Shown here: piece by piece, positions 35,703 through 47,060 of the stretch
Layout of the letters: the number at the start of each line of letters is the position of its first letter
Position numbering within the stretch: position 1 is the stretch's first letter
Source: Berberis thunbergii
Lineage: Eukaryota; Streptophyta; Magnoliopsida; Ranunculales; Berberidaceae
Assembly: GCA_003290165.1 (NCBI GenBank)
Contig: QNQO01000519.1
Span: 1 to 64,000, forward strand
Direction: 5' to 3'
Length of the DNA: 64,000 bases
Made by a program: the position numbers and the translations under genes
The notes under the pieces: model-generated
What the model was told of the DNA's origin: nothing
Databases searched by the model: none
What the model saw: the letters and a program-made list of their open reading frames with translations, nothing else

Positions 35703-35903
35703 TTAATCCAAGCATCTTTCAGACACTGCTAATACGTGCTCAAGACAGCCTAACAAGCCTAGGAAAAGAAAGACCCATACAAACGAAAAGTCCACCTGCT
35801 CGACATGCTTCTTCACATAATTCAAGACCACTGTAGCTGAGGCATCATGATCTGCTATTCGTCCCAGGGAATTTTCTATCGGGAAATTGCGGAAATTATT
35901 CAA
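35703..35903 (-). pseudogene. Unidentified exon-like fragment in CACTA 1
   Basis: The frame starts NNFRNFPIENSLGRIADHD and runs to YVKKHVEQ, where a GTGGAC could be a donor. It looks like real coding sequence (mixed hydrophilic composition) but I do not recognise the gene. Confidence 0.3.
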
Positions 35904-37082
35904 ATCTGCACTTGCAAATTAGCTTTTTCAGAACAGTGGACAAAACTGCAATAAACAATATCAAACACCTTACACATTGATGCTTTTGCCATAAATGAAG
36001 ATAGAATTTGAAAAGACCGGTGAGCAAATGAAAGAGATTGGAAAGAACATGACGAGAAATGAACATAAAATAATTGACAACAATATTGTCTAGTCGAAGG
36101 TAAAATTTATTTTTGAGGAAAAATAATGGTGTTACCGTTTCTAAGAGTGAACAAAGGAAAACAAAATAGTTCTGTACATATTGAAATCTGTCATTATACA
36201 AAGATGCCTTTGTGATTATGTTGTTGAACTGTAGTAATAGGAAAGCCATGTGAACATCTTTGAACTGTAGTAAAAGGAAAGCCATGTGAACATCTTTCAT
36301 GATTTGGAATCTATTTTATGAACTAAGCATATTTAGGGAATGCATTAGTATCAAGTGGTTTGGATGCATGTTATTCAAAAAAAAAAAATTCAGTTCTAAG
36401 AGATCAATTTGAATTTTATAACCTATTTATATTTTAAGATTTTGAAAGAAATTTGAGATCCATGCCTCAGAGACTGTTTCTATCACATTCAACACATAAA
36501 AAAGACTTCCTACTGTTGCCTTTTTGAGTATTGGATGATCAATGTCCATCACTAGAAGATTAAAATAACACCAACTCAACACAACCTTAAGAAGTTTACA
36601 CCTGATCAAGTAACGTGAGGTTAAAATAGATTGATAAAAGGATAAGGCTCAAATGGCCATGGTCTCAGTCAATGTGGATATGATGTTCAGGATGGATGAA
36701 CTGCTTCCCTAAAATTTGAGATGTAACTGTCTGGTAAAGTGATAATATAACCCTTTAGCTAACTTACTTGAATATTTCTACACTACAACGTTAAAGCATG
36801 ACTTTACTTTATTTTACTCTTACTCTATATTGTTGAGTATTGGACAGAGAGGAACATGCGAATTATTACTTCCCACGAGGTCAAGGAAGTTTTGAAAATG
36901 GAAATACCACGCAGATTATCCAAACAAACTCTGTAACCTTGTTAACCAAGTTTGCAGCATAAAAAGCAAATTTACCATTTTCACATATGTCATCTTGTGC
37001 AGTTGTTTCAGCTCCCAAGCATTGACTTAAAGGGGCCTTAGTGTGAACCTTCAACCAAGAGAAATCAAATCAGGTAAATTCT

Positions 37083-37467
37083 CTACCAAGCTACTAAATC
37101 GATTACAAAAGACAATAGTCCTAACAGAGCACTAACCTCAACTGGCAGAGACTTTCCATCATTGGAAAATGACAGTCCTTGCAGACGTTGCATTGAATCA
37201 ATCAGCATCCCGGTTCTGAATGAATGCATAATCTTATACACCCTGGATGGAAATGTCTGGAAGTGGGGGAAAGAAATGAGAGAGGGTTTCCAGGAATATT
37301 CTCCAGAAGAATGGAAGACTTTAGCAATTAATTCAGTCTCTTTATAAGATAGTTTCTCTTTAAATGTGGGTCTCAGCACTGAATCATCTTTGACTTTGCT
37401 TCGAGGAATGAACCGTTCTATTGACATCTCAACATACTTAACTTCTGGTTTGCAGATATGTGGAATC
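37083..37467 (-). pseudogene. Unidentified conserved-looking exon in CACTA 1
   Basis: A long frame (over 120 codons) includes PHICKPEVKYVEMSIERFIP, ELIAKVFHSSGEYSWKPSLI and SFRTGMLIDSMQRLQG. Composition is typical of a real globular protein, and the frame stays open across more than 350 bp while the surroundings are stop-rich. I cannot name the family. It lies between the O-fucosyltransferase fragment and the left end, in the same direction as the other captured pieces. Confidence 0.45.
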
Positions 37468-38504
37468 TACAATTACAAAACTTAATTTTAGTACATAAAT
37501 ATTTATGTCAGGACCAAACATAATCTAGTTTCATGGTAGTTACCATCCTAGAACTAGAATGGAAATTAAAGCTACTCATCCCCCCATTATGCATGTGCTT
37601 CCTTATGGACTTGCTACTTGCTTGCTTTCGCATGTACCCCTTTAATTCCGTTCCTTCACATGCTAATACAAGTACTACATGTCAAGGAAACCATTTAAAC
37701 TAATCAAATTAAAATCGATTTTAAGATTGTTACGCTCAAACATATAATTAATAAATCCAAAAGAAGCAAACTATCTTCCAGCGCTTAAAATTTTTTTTTT
37801 AAAGGCTTGTTGTACTTTCTGTGACTTAAATCCAAAAGAATGTTTACATTAGCAAATAAGTACCTGCAAAACGGCTTGTTGTACTTTCTGTGACTGGCCT
37901 TTCAAAGTTTTTCCTGTCAAAGTTTCATAGCATAAATTCAGAAAAAATAACGATAACACAATCACATATGAAATGTATCCCTCTCAACTGAATCATAAGG
38001 AACTTAACATGGTAATACAACAGAACACTTTAGGAAAAGATTCCCATGACAATTAACATTGTACCTTAAGAAAGAAAAAGGAAAGAGATAAATTAGGGAT
38101 AGGGTAAGAGTCAAAGTTCCCTTCCCATGGAAACTATCATGTGATAATGTCTACTCTGAAACAGAGGCACACATGCAACCGAAGCACAAACAATTTAAGT
38201 TATTCTATCATTACATTAGCACACATTCACCTACTCCATATTTTTCAAACAAAAGATATGATGAATTCTCACTTTGAAAAGACCAACAAAAAAAAAACCA
38301 TATTTGAAAAACTAACAAAATGCACTTCCAGATGCAGCTTTTATATTAGCAAATTAAACTGAAATAAACATGTAGAAGAAAAGAAAAAATATAAAAATAA
38401 AAATAAATTAAATATTTTGTCTTTAAATCTGTGTGAGATGAAAAGTTTAGGGAGGAAACAAACAATATACCCGAGCTTTGGCCAATGAACTCAGTAGTAT
38501 TCTA

Positions 38505-38819
38505 TTGAAGACCAGCTTCGAAAATTCCTAACAGCTTTGGAAGCACTTGACAAATCCTTGAGAAGCTTCTTTATAACTTTAACATCATTAGCAAGAGCGG
38601 ATATAAAATGATCTTCATCGAAGACATCTGAAAAGTTGCTGCAGTTTCAAATTCAGTCTTTTTAGAGATTTAAATCTTCCTCACACTTTCTCAAATAACT
38701 AATAAGTATGACATGGAAAGATCCAAACCTTGAATCTTGCCAAAATGACCGTTTATCAAGTTCAGGAATGACGAGAGTGGCATTTATAATACGAGCAACA
38801 GCAACCATGTCACATATCT
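38505..38819 (-). pseudogene. O-fucosyltransferase family fragment captured by CACTA 1
   Basis: Two exon pieces on the minus strand. The first (about 38819-38729) reads CDMVAVARIINATLVIPELD then KRSFWQDS. The second (about 38645-38505) reads NFSDVFDEDHFISALANDVK then VIKKLLKDL and FRSWSS. Both are hallmark runs of plant GT106/O-fucosyltransferase-like proteins, which are Golgi type II glycosyltransferases of about 500-600 residues. Only around 80 residues are present. Upstream, 38839-38874 duplicates part of the first exon (period 57 bp). The N-terminal anchor and the rest of the catalytic domain are missing, so it is not functional. Confidence 0.85.
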
Positions 38820-39053
38820 GCAATTTAAACATGAGACAATTTATAATACGAGCAACAGCAACCATGTCACATATATGCCATGAGTTCTGCTCATATTTGT
38901 TCTTCTGCAAGTACAAGTACAAAACAAAAACTTCCCTATGAAATATCCATAACAAACAGCCATATCCACTGCATGAGTGCCCATATCTGTATAGAGCTGT
39001 GTCTAAATAAACTGGCATTCATGTTAAACTTGTATAATGAAACGGAGCTCCAC

Positions 39054-39112
39054 TAGCACTTGGTCTAGTGGTATGTTTCTCGCTTTGGGTGAGAGATTCC
39101 CTGGATGCCCCT
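39054..39112 (+). pseudogene. tRNA-Pro(UGG) relic lacking the T arm
   Basis: CTTGGTCTAGTGGTATG matches the D-arm/A-box of plant tRNA-Pro. TCTCGCTTTGGGTGAGAGA gives the anticodon stem-loop with anticodon TGG. GGATGCCCC matches the 3' acceptor side. About 15 bases containing the T arm and B box are absent, so it should not be transcribed or folded as a tRNA. Confidence 0.7.
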
Positions 39113-39374
39113 ATGGTAACATGAGAATTGTAACTATTCAATGAGCATTATGAAAGAAATCCAAACTATTCAATGAGAATTGTAACTGATCTTATTTAGT
39201 AGACATAGTGTTTACACAGATCTATATATGGCACCATGTAAGAAAAGAAATCCTGATATCCAAACTTCTGGAAGAAAAGAAAATCAAATTTTGTTTGTGT
39301 ATTAATCAAACAAATTATTGTTCTTTGCTATTGCTTGAACAATAAATGCTAGAATACACTTACGAACTTCTTAC

Positions 39375-40678
39375 CTGATTACTCATGTTATACAAGTAGC
39401 TAGTGGCGAACTTATCAAGATTTTGTGTAATTTCAGTTGCATCAACACCATTTTCCATGCTGTGCTCAGGTAAATGAACATCATCTAATACCAGACGATA
39501 TTTCAATGTTGCCAGTTGCCTCATTTCTGTGTATATCTGAAGTAAAGCATTTTAAAATCAGTTCACTGCGCTAGCATGATTTGAACCATTTCTGAAGTTC
39601 ATTTATGATAGCAAGCAAATTGAGTAATTTGAATGCTAAAGAAATCCAATGAATGATAGCATCAACCCATATAATAAGTTAAAACATCAAAAGGTAATAA
39701 TTCAAATTTTAGCTACCTTCCAATCATATGATGACATGGCTGAATGGTTGTAGAAAGCAGAGTTAAGATACTCAGTAACATGTAATTTTATGTCAATATA
39801 CTTGAATGGAAGTCGCAAAGGTTTCAGTTGTAGATACCAAGAGAGATTTCGTACACCAGTCTGATGCAAAAGTTCACAAGAATACCCTTGTTATAGAGGA
39901 ATATGGCACCAGTATAGCAAAAATTGATTGTAGTGATTCAAGGCATAAAAAATTACCTTTCTTGGGTTTACTTGCACAGATTCTTTTAAGTGGGTAGAAT
40001 GTACATGAAGCCGGAGATCAATCTCAATATCCTTGCAAAGAGGTGTAATAATTTCCTGCATTTAAAGCAAGAAGTTAATTGATCCTTGAACAATTATCAG
40101 CATATTACTAATCTAACAAAAAACTTAACTTTAGAACTATACTTGAAAATTTCAAACCGAATCCTCGATTGATAATATTAAGTCATACAACAGGGTGAAA
40201 TTCAATCATAGAAAGTTACATACATTTTTCAAAGCATTCTCTATTTCTTCCTCGTGTAAAAGCAGGGTGAACTTGCCTACATGACCAAGCTTTAGAAACC
40301 ACAGCCCATCACAGAATGCATCAAGAAGTGACCTGCAATTCATTAGCTTATTCACTGCACCTCATGTCAAGACTTCACTTGTTAAGTTGATCCATGTTTT
40401 AAATTCATTGCAGTATTATAGTAGTGATAACTCCAAAAGCAGATCCCAGCATGCATAACATATGATATAAAATTCTAAATTGGTTGTCAGACTTACTGCA
40501 ACCATGTAAACTTGTGTATATCCATATAAACCATGGAGAACCAAGTTCCCATCATTTCTTTTCTCCAATACAAGAAACTGCAATCTGTCACCTCCTCCAC
40601 CATACTCTGGAAATCAGCAATGATATCAAACTTGGATATTAGCTTCTTCATCCTGGAGTAGTTGATGTCCACGTGACC
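39375..40678 (-). pseudogene. WASH complex SWIP (KIAA1033-like) homologue, captured exons
   Basis: Five minus-strand exon pieces lie in their natural order with introns. About 40678-40499: SRMKKLISKFDIIADFQSMV and FLYWRKEMMGTW. About 40333-40224: SLLDAFCDGLWFLKLG. About 40057-39956: ITPLCKDIEIDLRLHVHSTH. About 39861-39718: RNLSWYLQLKPLRLPFKYID, then HVTEYLNSAFYN. About 39540-39375: IYTEMRQLATLKYRL, DDVHLPEHSMENGVD and a final YLYNMSNQ. These match the middle of SWIP (WASH subunit 4): PLC..IE.DLRLH.H; LKP.R....FIDIK.HVE.YLN..FYN; YAEMR.LA..KY.L......LP...LEQGLDVLEI. SWIP is a WASH complex subunit that acts on endosomes. The N- and C-terminal thirds are missing. Splice signals look largely intact (for example CAG|GTAAGA at 39375). 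The pieces probably came from one genomic segment of a full gene elsewhere. Confidence 0.8.
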
Positions 40679-41061
40679 CTGGTACAGAGGGTTTCCGAGA
40701 TATAAAATAGAAGAAAAACATACTGAAATGTGTCACAGTTGTGACTTGGAATCGAGAATGGAAGAACAAATTGAAATGCAAGTTCTATTGAATAAGAAAA
40801 GGGAAACATAAACTCTATTGCTCAGATCGATCTACAGATCCAGCCCTCAATTACAATGCTCTTCTTCCTCTCTGTTTCTTCTTCTTCTCTATTTAACTAC
40901 AGAATCACAACAAAATTTCAAATGGAGTCCAATAAGAGTTTTACAATGAGAATTGTAACTGATCTTTCGCCGTCTCATCTGATCAAAGCCAATTCCATCA
41001 TTTCACAGTTGAAAAAATAAAATAAAATAAAATAAAAAATTGAATTAAAAGATGGCTCAAA

Positions 41062-41504
41062 TCAATAACAAGAAAGGAAATCATAGTTGACGAATAAAAC
41101 CCTAAATTGAAGGAAAAAGTTTAGAGATGGCCAAACCCCATGGTGATTGGAAGATGAAGAGAAACTCCTCGATTGAAGGCTGCGAAGGTGGAGGAGGATC
41201 TCGAAGCTCGAATGGCTAGATGGCCAAACCCCATCGCGTTTTGTTGCTTGTACAAACACAGACAGCTTGGGTTGCTCGACTTCTCCCTCTCTCTTTCCTT
41301 CTCCTTCTCCTTCTCTCTTTCCCTCTCCTTGAAATTTTAGGGTTTTCACAAAGGGTTGAAAAGGGGGAGATGGAGAAGCAAAGGGTTGAGAAAAGGGGGA
41401 GATGGAGCGGGAACACAGGAAGCAAATTTTTTTCCCAAAATTTCGCCCGCCAGAATTCGACCTATTTCTCCACAGGTCCACGTGCAACACACGTGCACAT
41501 TTGC
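41062..41504 (-). other. Leader region of CACTA 1, shared with CACTA 2
   Basis: The minus strand from about 41500 reads GTGTGTTGCACGTGGA, GGCGGGCGAAATTTT, then CTCCATCTCCCCC and TTTCAACCCTTTG. It aligns with the plus strand of CACTA 2 at about 53700-53850. Overlapping frames occur on both strands and none is convincing. Position and conservation suggest the element's own 5' end, possibly promoter and untranslated leader. Confidence 0.55.
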
Positions 41505-41695
41505 AACGGTTTTGAGCCGTGGGTCACTATAACTACGGTTTTTAGCCGTGGCAAACACACCAACGGTTTAGAACCGTGGCCAAGCCTTTTTTAGCCACGG
41601 TTTTAAGCCGTTGGGCACTATAGCCACGGTTTTTAGCCGTGGCAAACACACCAACGGCTTAAAACCGTGGCCACCCCTGTGTAGCTAATCAGCCA
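41505..41695. repeat. Subterminal repeat array of CACTA 1, right
   Basis: Alternating AACGGTTTTGAGCCGTGGG-type units in both orientations, the counterpart of 34799-35095. Confidence 0.85.
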
Positions 41696-41708
41696 TTTTG
41701 GTGTAGTG

Positions 41709-43966
41709 TTCCAAGTGGGGTGCCACCTCGAGGAACATGTCATTTCTCCCGAAGTTCGATTCATGGCAAACATTCTTCCTAAATCTACACGTACAACCGA
41801 ACACACATGAAACGGTGCACCGATATGCAAGGAAGTCTGCATACCCATAATCATATCACACGTATACAAACAAGTCTGTATACAAACAATTTCTTTTCTT
41901 TTCACATTTTTTTTTCGGAGTTGTGGAAAAGAGCATAAAAATAAATAAATCCTCAAAACTTTTTTATGGTTTTGTCAACCATAAATTAATCAATCACAGT
42001 ATCCACCATTCTTTTGGGGAACAAGTAATATTTGAAACATTGCCAGTTCACATATCTCATCTCTTTGCATCATATGGAAAACAATATGCACACCAATTCG
42101 CATAACAATACAAATACTCAAACTAAAACAAGTGCTCAGTTAAATTTCAGCCAATATCTATTACTAGAAAATTTTATTCTATTTTATGTTATGCAAATTG
42201 GGATCAATCTCGCCAGCTATGTAAATAAGTCCAAAAAATACTCCAAAGATAATATTTTTCAGGTCATGATGAAAAGAGCATATGACAATGAGATACATTA
42301 GGAACTAAGAAAAATTGACTCATTTCATTCTTGTAAAACTTTCCCAAATCCATCTTCTATTTCATTAAGGAATTTCATCAAACAAATTAGCATTGTATCT
42401 ATAACCTTTGACAATCAACGAGAAAATATTTTTGATAGTGGCACAACACTTTGACAACCAACTTTAATAAATCATATGGACACATATGATGAATTTCAAT
42501 TTTAACTCGATGGGATTTGACAAATCCAAAATGCACATACACCTACTACCTAAATGTGGTAACATCTGATCTAACCTATGAAATACAATTTGTCCAAATT
42601 TTCTTCATGATAACACTCAGGGGTTCCTTAGTCTTACACAAACCCTACCCAATCACATGCTTTTCTAATGATGATGATGACCTAGAAAACCCCAAATGCC
42701 TTGACAATTGCCTAAAATCAATGTGAATTACAATGGGTATTCATTCATTGATTCAAATCAATTAGTTAAAGTAATCAAACCCCATTAATTTAATCCACCA
42801 AGTTAAGGGCAAAATCAGGAAGAAAGAAAATGAGGTTTTAATCAAAGTAGATTAAACACACAACACATAACTATCAAAACCATCACATAAAACAAACTGA
42901 AAGGGGTAAAAGAGAACTCACCGGAGAGATCGCAAACCGTAAAGGATCCACGCAATAACCCTTCATAGTCAACGCCATCATCCCATTCACATCCCTCATC
43001 ACAACCTCACAGCCACTCACAATTTAGCCCTTCACAGCCGTCAACATCCATTTATGCCTTTGTTCATACCCACACCACCATCATCCTCTGCCACTTCTTT
43101 ATTTCGACCATTAACATCGAAAGATACCAACAGTGAACAACAACCTAAATCCCTGACATACAATTTCTTACAAACAATGGGTCATACTAAATCCCTTACA
43201 TACAATGGGGTCATCCCAAATCACCTGCTGATGAGACACCACCCATCACTTGTTGTTCCTCTTCTACTACTAAAATCAGAACTTGTCATCGACATCACCC
43301 TTCCATCCATACCCAACATCTAAACTCAACTCAACCGAACAAAACCCTTTGATCTTCACCCAAATCGCAGCACCACTGTCATCCTCTTCACCTCCTTGCA
43401 GTCACCGTTCAGAACTCTTCTCATCCTCTCGCGTGCTCCTCGCCAGCTCCGTCCAGCCTCATGCACTATTTCTTCTTCAATTTACTGTCAAGGAGAAATA
43501 ACACAGAAGAAGGAAGAAAAGTCTGAAACAGATTGAAGATCATGAGGAAGAAGGAACCAGTTTGGGACGGTGGGATCGAGCTCGCTGCCAAGGAGAAGAA
43601 TTTGTGGAGAAGGGGAGAAAGGAAAAGGAATGAGAAAAGAAAAAGGAGAAAGAGGGTTATTTTCTTTATAAGGTGGGTGGCTATCCACCCACTGAATTTT
43701 CGAATGCACCCACCCTCTTTCACAAAAAAATAAAACCCTAATCAATATCAAACCCAATGAAGACCTATCTCAAGTCCAAAATATAAAAAATCAGCCCAAG
43801 CCCAAAAGAACAATAACACCAATTTACAAACTACCCCCACATTTTTATTTTATTTAGTAATGGCAAACAAAAAAATCTTTTTCCCAATAAATAAGATTAC
43901 AATATACGCCACAATTAATAAATAAGAAATTTTTTTTATATTTATTTAATTAGACGGGTATTACCA
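41709..43966 (+). repeat. Long gypsy-type LTR, right piece (copy 2)
   Basis: Continues 34047-34781. It includes the phrase shared with positions 50-160, a purine-rich run at about 43560-43660, a likely TATA region CTTTATAAGGTGGGTGGCTA near 43668, and a final AATTAGACGGGTATTACCA. Total LTR length without the CACTA insertion is about 3.0 kb. No matching target duplication or internal domain lies beside it, so I read it as a solo or truncated LTR. Frames inside are not genes. Confidence 0.7.
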
Positions 43967-43974
43967 TGGGCTTG

Positions 43975-44091
43975 TCTAATTGGCGAGGGAGGGGTGAAAC
44001 ACTCCATCCCTCTCGAGATCTGTGCATTCGCGCATCTCGAGGGGATGGAGGGTTCCACACCCCTCCCTCGTCTGTTTCCTCGCCAATTAGA
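43975..44091. repeat. 117-bp foldback (imperfect hairpin)
   Basis: The left arm TCTAATTGGCGAGG... GGGAGGGGTG... CTCCATCCCTCTCGAGAT pairs with the right arm ATCTCGAGGGGATGGAG ... CACCCCTCCCTCG ... CCTCGCCAATTAGA. The right arm has about a dozen extra bases and the loop is about 13 bases. It begins right at the end of the gypsy-type LTR. Confidence 0.85.
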
Positions 44092-44482
44092 ATTCCCCAA
44101 AATGAAAACATGAATTTGATGATCTCCATCCTCTCGGTTTTTCCTAAATTGTGGAAATTATTTTCTATGGGGGCAAATAATATTTTCCTGAGCTCAAGTT
44201 GGTAAACCTTTTTCTCACTTGCTTTTCCTGCTCTCTCCTCTTTTCAAGTTTTCCCATCTTTGCAATTTGATATGTTGGAGGAAAGTTAGGTTGGTAGTTA
44301 GATTGATTATTTGGTTTGGAAATAGGATAGATAGAAAGGTTTTCGCTGTGATTTTTTCTATTTGTTTTGGCTAAGGATCATGCCTTAGTAGTGTGCACGG
44401 TTCGGTTATGATCGTTTTCACCCTGAAATTGGTAGCCAAACCAACACCCTCGGTTTCAAATTTTTATATTTGAAATCAAAAT
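44092..44482. other. No gene seen
   Basis: AT-rich spacer between a foldback and a hAT-like element. Confidence 0.5.
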
Positions 44483-45386
44483 TAGGGATGGCAACGGGGC
44501 GGATTGGGGCGGATTTGAGCAAATCCATCCCCGATCCGTCAGGAATAACGAATCCCTCAATCTGCCCTGCAAATCCATTTATAATTTTTATTAGAAATCG
44601 TAACCGCGGACGGATTGGCGGATATCTGTCCATTTACGGTTATCCATCTAACTACAGAAATTATAACAAAAATTGCAAAGATACAAAAATTGCAAAGAAA
44701 TTACAAAGAATCCATACATATACAAAAATTATAACAAAAAAAAAATCGATCTCTGATATCAGATCTGAAATATACAAAAATTATAACAAAAAAAAAATCT
44801 GATATCAGATCTGAAATATACAAAATTATAAAAAAAAAAAAAATTCAATCTCTGATCTCAAAAAATCGATCTTGATCTTGATCTCAAAAAAATCGATCTT
44901 GATCTCAGAAGTCAGATCTTTGATCTCAGATCTGAGATCTTTGAGTGAGAGAGAAAAAGGGAGAGTCTCCGCCTTCGCTGTGAGAGAGAAAAAGGGAGAG
45001 TCTCCGCCTTCGCTGTGAGAGAGAAGAAGGGGCAACAAGAAGCGAGGTCTCCGCCTTCGCTGTGAGAGAAAAGACTGTGAGAGAGAAAAAGGGGCGACAA
45101 GAAGCGAGGGTCTTCGCTGTGAGGAGAAACGAGACTGAGGGCTCTGTCTCTGCGTGTTCGTGTGAGAAGGTGTGAGATGGTTTAATCATTTATATAGAGG
45201 AAATATATTTTTTGTAAATTTATCGAATAAACGGATATCCGTGGGGCGGATATGGACAAATCTGTATCCGCCCCGATTAATAAACGGATACAGACCGCCC
45301 CAAAATTCAGGTACCCTTTACCAAATCCGCTCCAAACGGAGTGAGTGAAGCGAATATCCGTGAAAATCCGCCCCACTGCCATCCTA
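44483..45386. mobile_element. hAT-like non-autonomous element (904 bp)
   Basis: Terminal inverted repeats TAGGGATGGCAACGGGGCGG and, from the other end, TAGGATGGCAGTGGGGCGG, are typical of plant hAT elements. Flanks ATCAAAAT (44475-44482) and ATCGAAAT (45387-45394) are an 8-bp target duplication with one mismatch. The interior has no transposase but carries AT-rich repeats (GATATCAGATCTGAAATATA, twice) and a tandem array (TCTCCGCCTTCGCTGTGAGA, several copies near 44965-45130). Confidence 0.88.
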
Positions 45387-45394
45387 ATCGAAAT

Positions 45395-46580
45395 GCCAAC
45401 CATTGAAATCAACACTTTCGGTTTTATCTCGATTGGACTTTCAGTTACTTTTCGGGTTTTCTCGATACAAATCACACAATACCAAGATTTATTCAAGGAT
45501 TCGTTGATCGAAAATGAAATTAAAAGAAATTTTGGTAAAACCCAACGAAAGGAATTGCTTGAAGAACGTAGGCTGAATGAGATTCGCAACCAAGAAGAAT
45601 TTGTGAGAATAGATCGATTGAAGTGTTGCTTCAAAAGCTTTGTTTCGATTGTCCGACCTCTTCTAACGCTTAAACAAGAATTTCTTTGCCAAAGAGAAAG
45701 TGAAGAAGATCACTGTTGGGGCTGTGGGGAATATATGCTTTTCACATTCCAGAACCATAAATAAAAGAAGACGAATCTTCTCCATGGTGTTAAATGTAAT
45801 GTTGTTTATTTAATGATTTATTGAATATGATCCTACACTTCTTGGCAAACATCATGGGGAGTGACTTTGCTTATGATTTAGGATATGATTGACATGTGTT
45901 TAAAGTAGGGTAAGTATCATTCTACAACACCATCTAAACTTTGTCTATTTCAAACATAAATGGAGTTAGTAGAATATCTCAAGCTCAATTGCCTTCAGAG
46001 TTTAAAAAAAAAACAATTATTAAGCATAATGCATATGATAAAATTAAGGAACATGCAAAGCTCTACTCGCTATAGATGCGAGGTCATGGGCCTTGTAGTT
46101 GAGGTTCCTACTGATATACACACACTGTCATCTATTAAGCAAAACAAGAAGGCGTTTAATGTTACACAAAATTGGACGCCAGGCCTAATCCAAAGCAAAA
46201 GACGAGCTATTGTCCTCTGAGAGTAGCGTCTTCAATAAGTCGGCAAAATCTCCAAAACAATATCAGATTTCCACTATTGAGCCTGAATTAACACAAGGAT
46301 TGCCTTTCTTGCAAAGAGCTAAGCCATTGTGCTATACAAGACTTTTTCCTGAATCGTAGACTGTAGCAATAACTTGTCCTCCTAGATTCATTGCTATGAC
46401 ACCAATAGTTCTCTGCTTAGAATGGTCAAATAAGCAAACATTAAAATTAACAATCACTATGTTTGGATCCAATAACTCATCATCTAGATTGATTGAAACG
46501 TAGTCATTTGGCCTTTCTCAGGTTATAGAGTTTTGAGATGGCATCTTTTGCGATTTATTTTTATAAAACAATCTTCTTCA
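45395..46580. other. No recognised gene
   Basis: A plus-strand frame of 139 codons begins inside the hAT-like element (45345) and ends at 45764. Its part outside the element is rich in Glu, Arg and Lys and I do not recognise it. Otherwise only short frames. Confidence 0.4.
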
Positions 46581-46581
46581 A

Positions 46582-46608
46582 AGATGATGATGATGATGAT
46601 GATGATGA
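46582..46608 (+). repeat. (GAT)n microsatellite
   Basis: About nine GAT units. Confidence 0.9.
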
Positions 46609-46639
46609 GTCTTCTTCAAAGAGTTACTCGATTAAAATT

Positions 46640-46767
46640 TTTTTCTATGTTAATTTTATTTAATGTTTTTATTGTTAAATTTTCACATCTTAAGTTTTAG
46701 AAAAGCGGATAATCTTAATCCTACGTGGATAAAAGCATTTTCGTTTCCCCGAAATCGAAGTGTGACA
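46640..46767 (-). repeat. Fragment of a related gypsy-type LTR, opposite orientation
   Basis: On the minus strand, TGTCACACTTCGATTTC followed by AAACGAAAATG and CCACGTAGGATTA aligns with the start of the LTR at 34047 (TGTCACGCCCCGATTTTC, AAACGAAAATC, TCACGTAGGATTA). Similarity fades after about 130 bp. Confidence 0.65.
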
Positions 46768-47060
46768 CTAGTCCTTTACCAAGACTGGAGTGGACGAACT
46801 TTCTCTAATATCAGCAACCGGTCTTAATCATTTGGGGGAAAGAAAAGAGAGAGAGAGGAACTGAATTGACTTCGATCAAGAGGTTAGTAACAATCTTAGG
46901 GACTGTAGCAATATTCACAATGATAAAAACAGAAACTTGATGCTGAAACCAACAATTTATAGAAATCATTTAAAGAAACATCAAGAAACTACTCTACTCA
47001 TCTTCTATCTACACCATAGAAAAGTTCAAGACAAGAATTATTAATAAGAATTTCTGAGTG
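46768..47060 (-). other. 3' flank of the transporter gene
   Basis: Contains the likely 3' UTR of the gene that ends at 47061. I did not identify a definite poly(A) signal. Confidence 0.45.

Larger units (their letters stand above)
34782..41708 (-). mobile_element. CACTA transposon 1 carrying host gene fragments
   Basis: The ends are CACTACACCAAAA at 34782 and its reverse complement TTTTGGTGTAGTG ending at 41708. A perfect 3-bp target duplication TTC (34779-34781 and 41709-41711) flanks it. Subterminal arrays of AACGG/CCGTGGC-type units lie inside both ends. No CACTA transposase is visible. The interior holds exon fragments of a SWIP homologue and an O-fucosyltransferase on the minus strand, and a tRNA-Pro relic. 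Aligning ends with CACTA 2 (53496-62681) shows the two are in opposite orientation, so minus is the equivalent sense here. Confidence 0.93.

Noticed and set aside
41062..41594. Overlapping frames of over 120 codons on both strands at the CACTA 1 right end
   Set aside because: Low-complexity leader and subterminal repeat sequence open on both strands; homologous region of CACTA 2 does not conserve the frames.
43054..43757. Frames on both strands around 43.0-43.8 kb
   Set aside because: They lie in the LTR and similar peptides appear in the other LTR copy near 10.1-10.3 kb; both are non-coding LTR sequence.
44470..44802. 110-codon plus-strand frame
   Set aside because: Lies entirely in the end and interior repeats of the hAT-like element, with no similarity to a transposase.
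34047..46767. A 12.7-kb transposon bounded by the inverted TGTCAC repeats
   Set aside because: The two ends differ substantially, the left one continues as a recognisable LTR to 43966, and no target duplication flanks the pair. Two independent LTR pieces explain it better.
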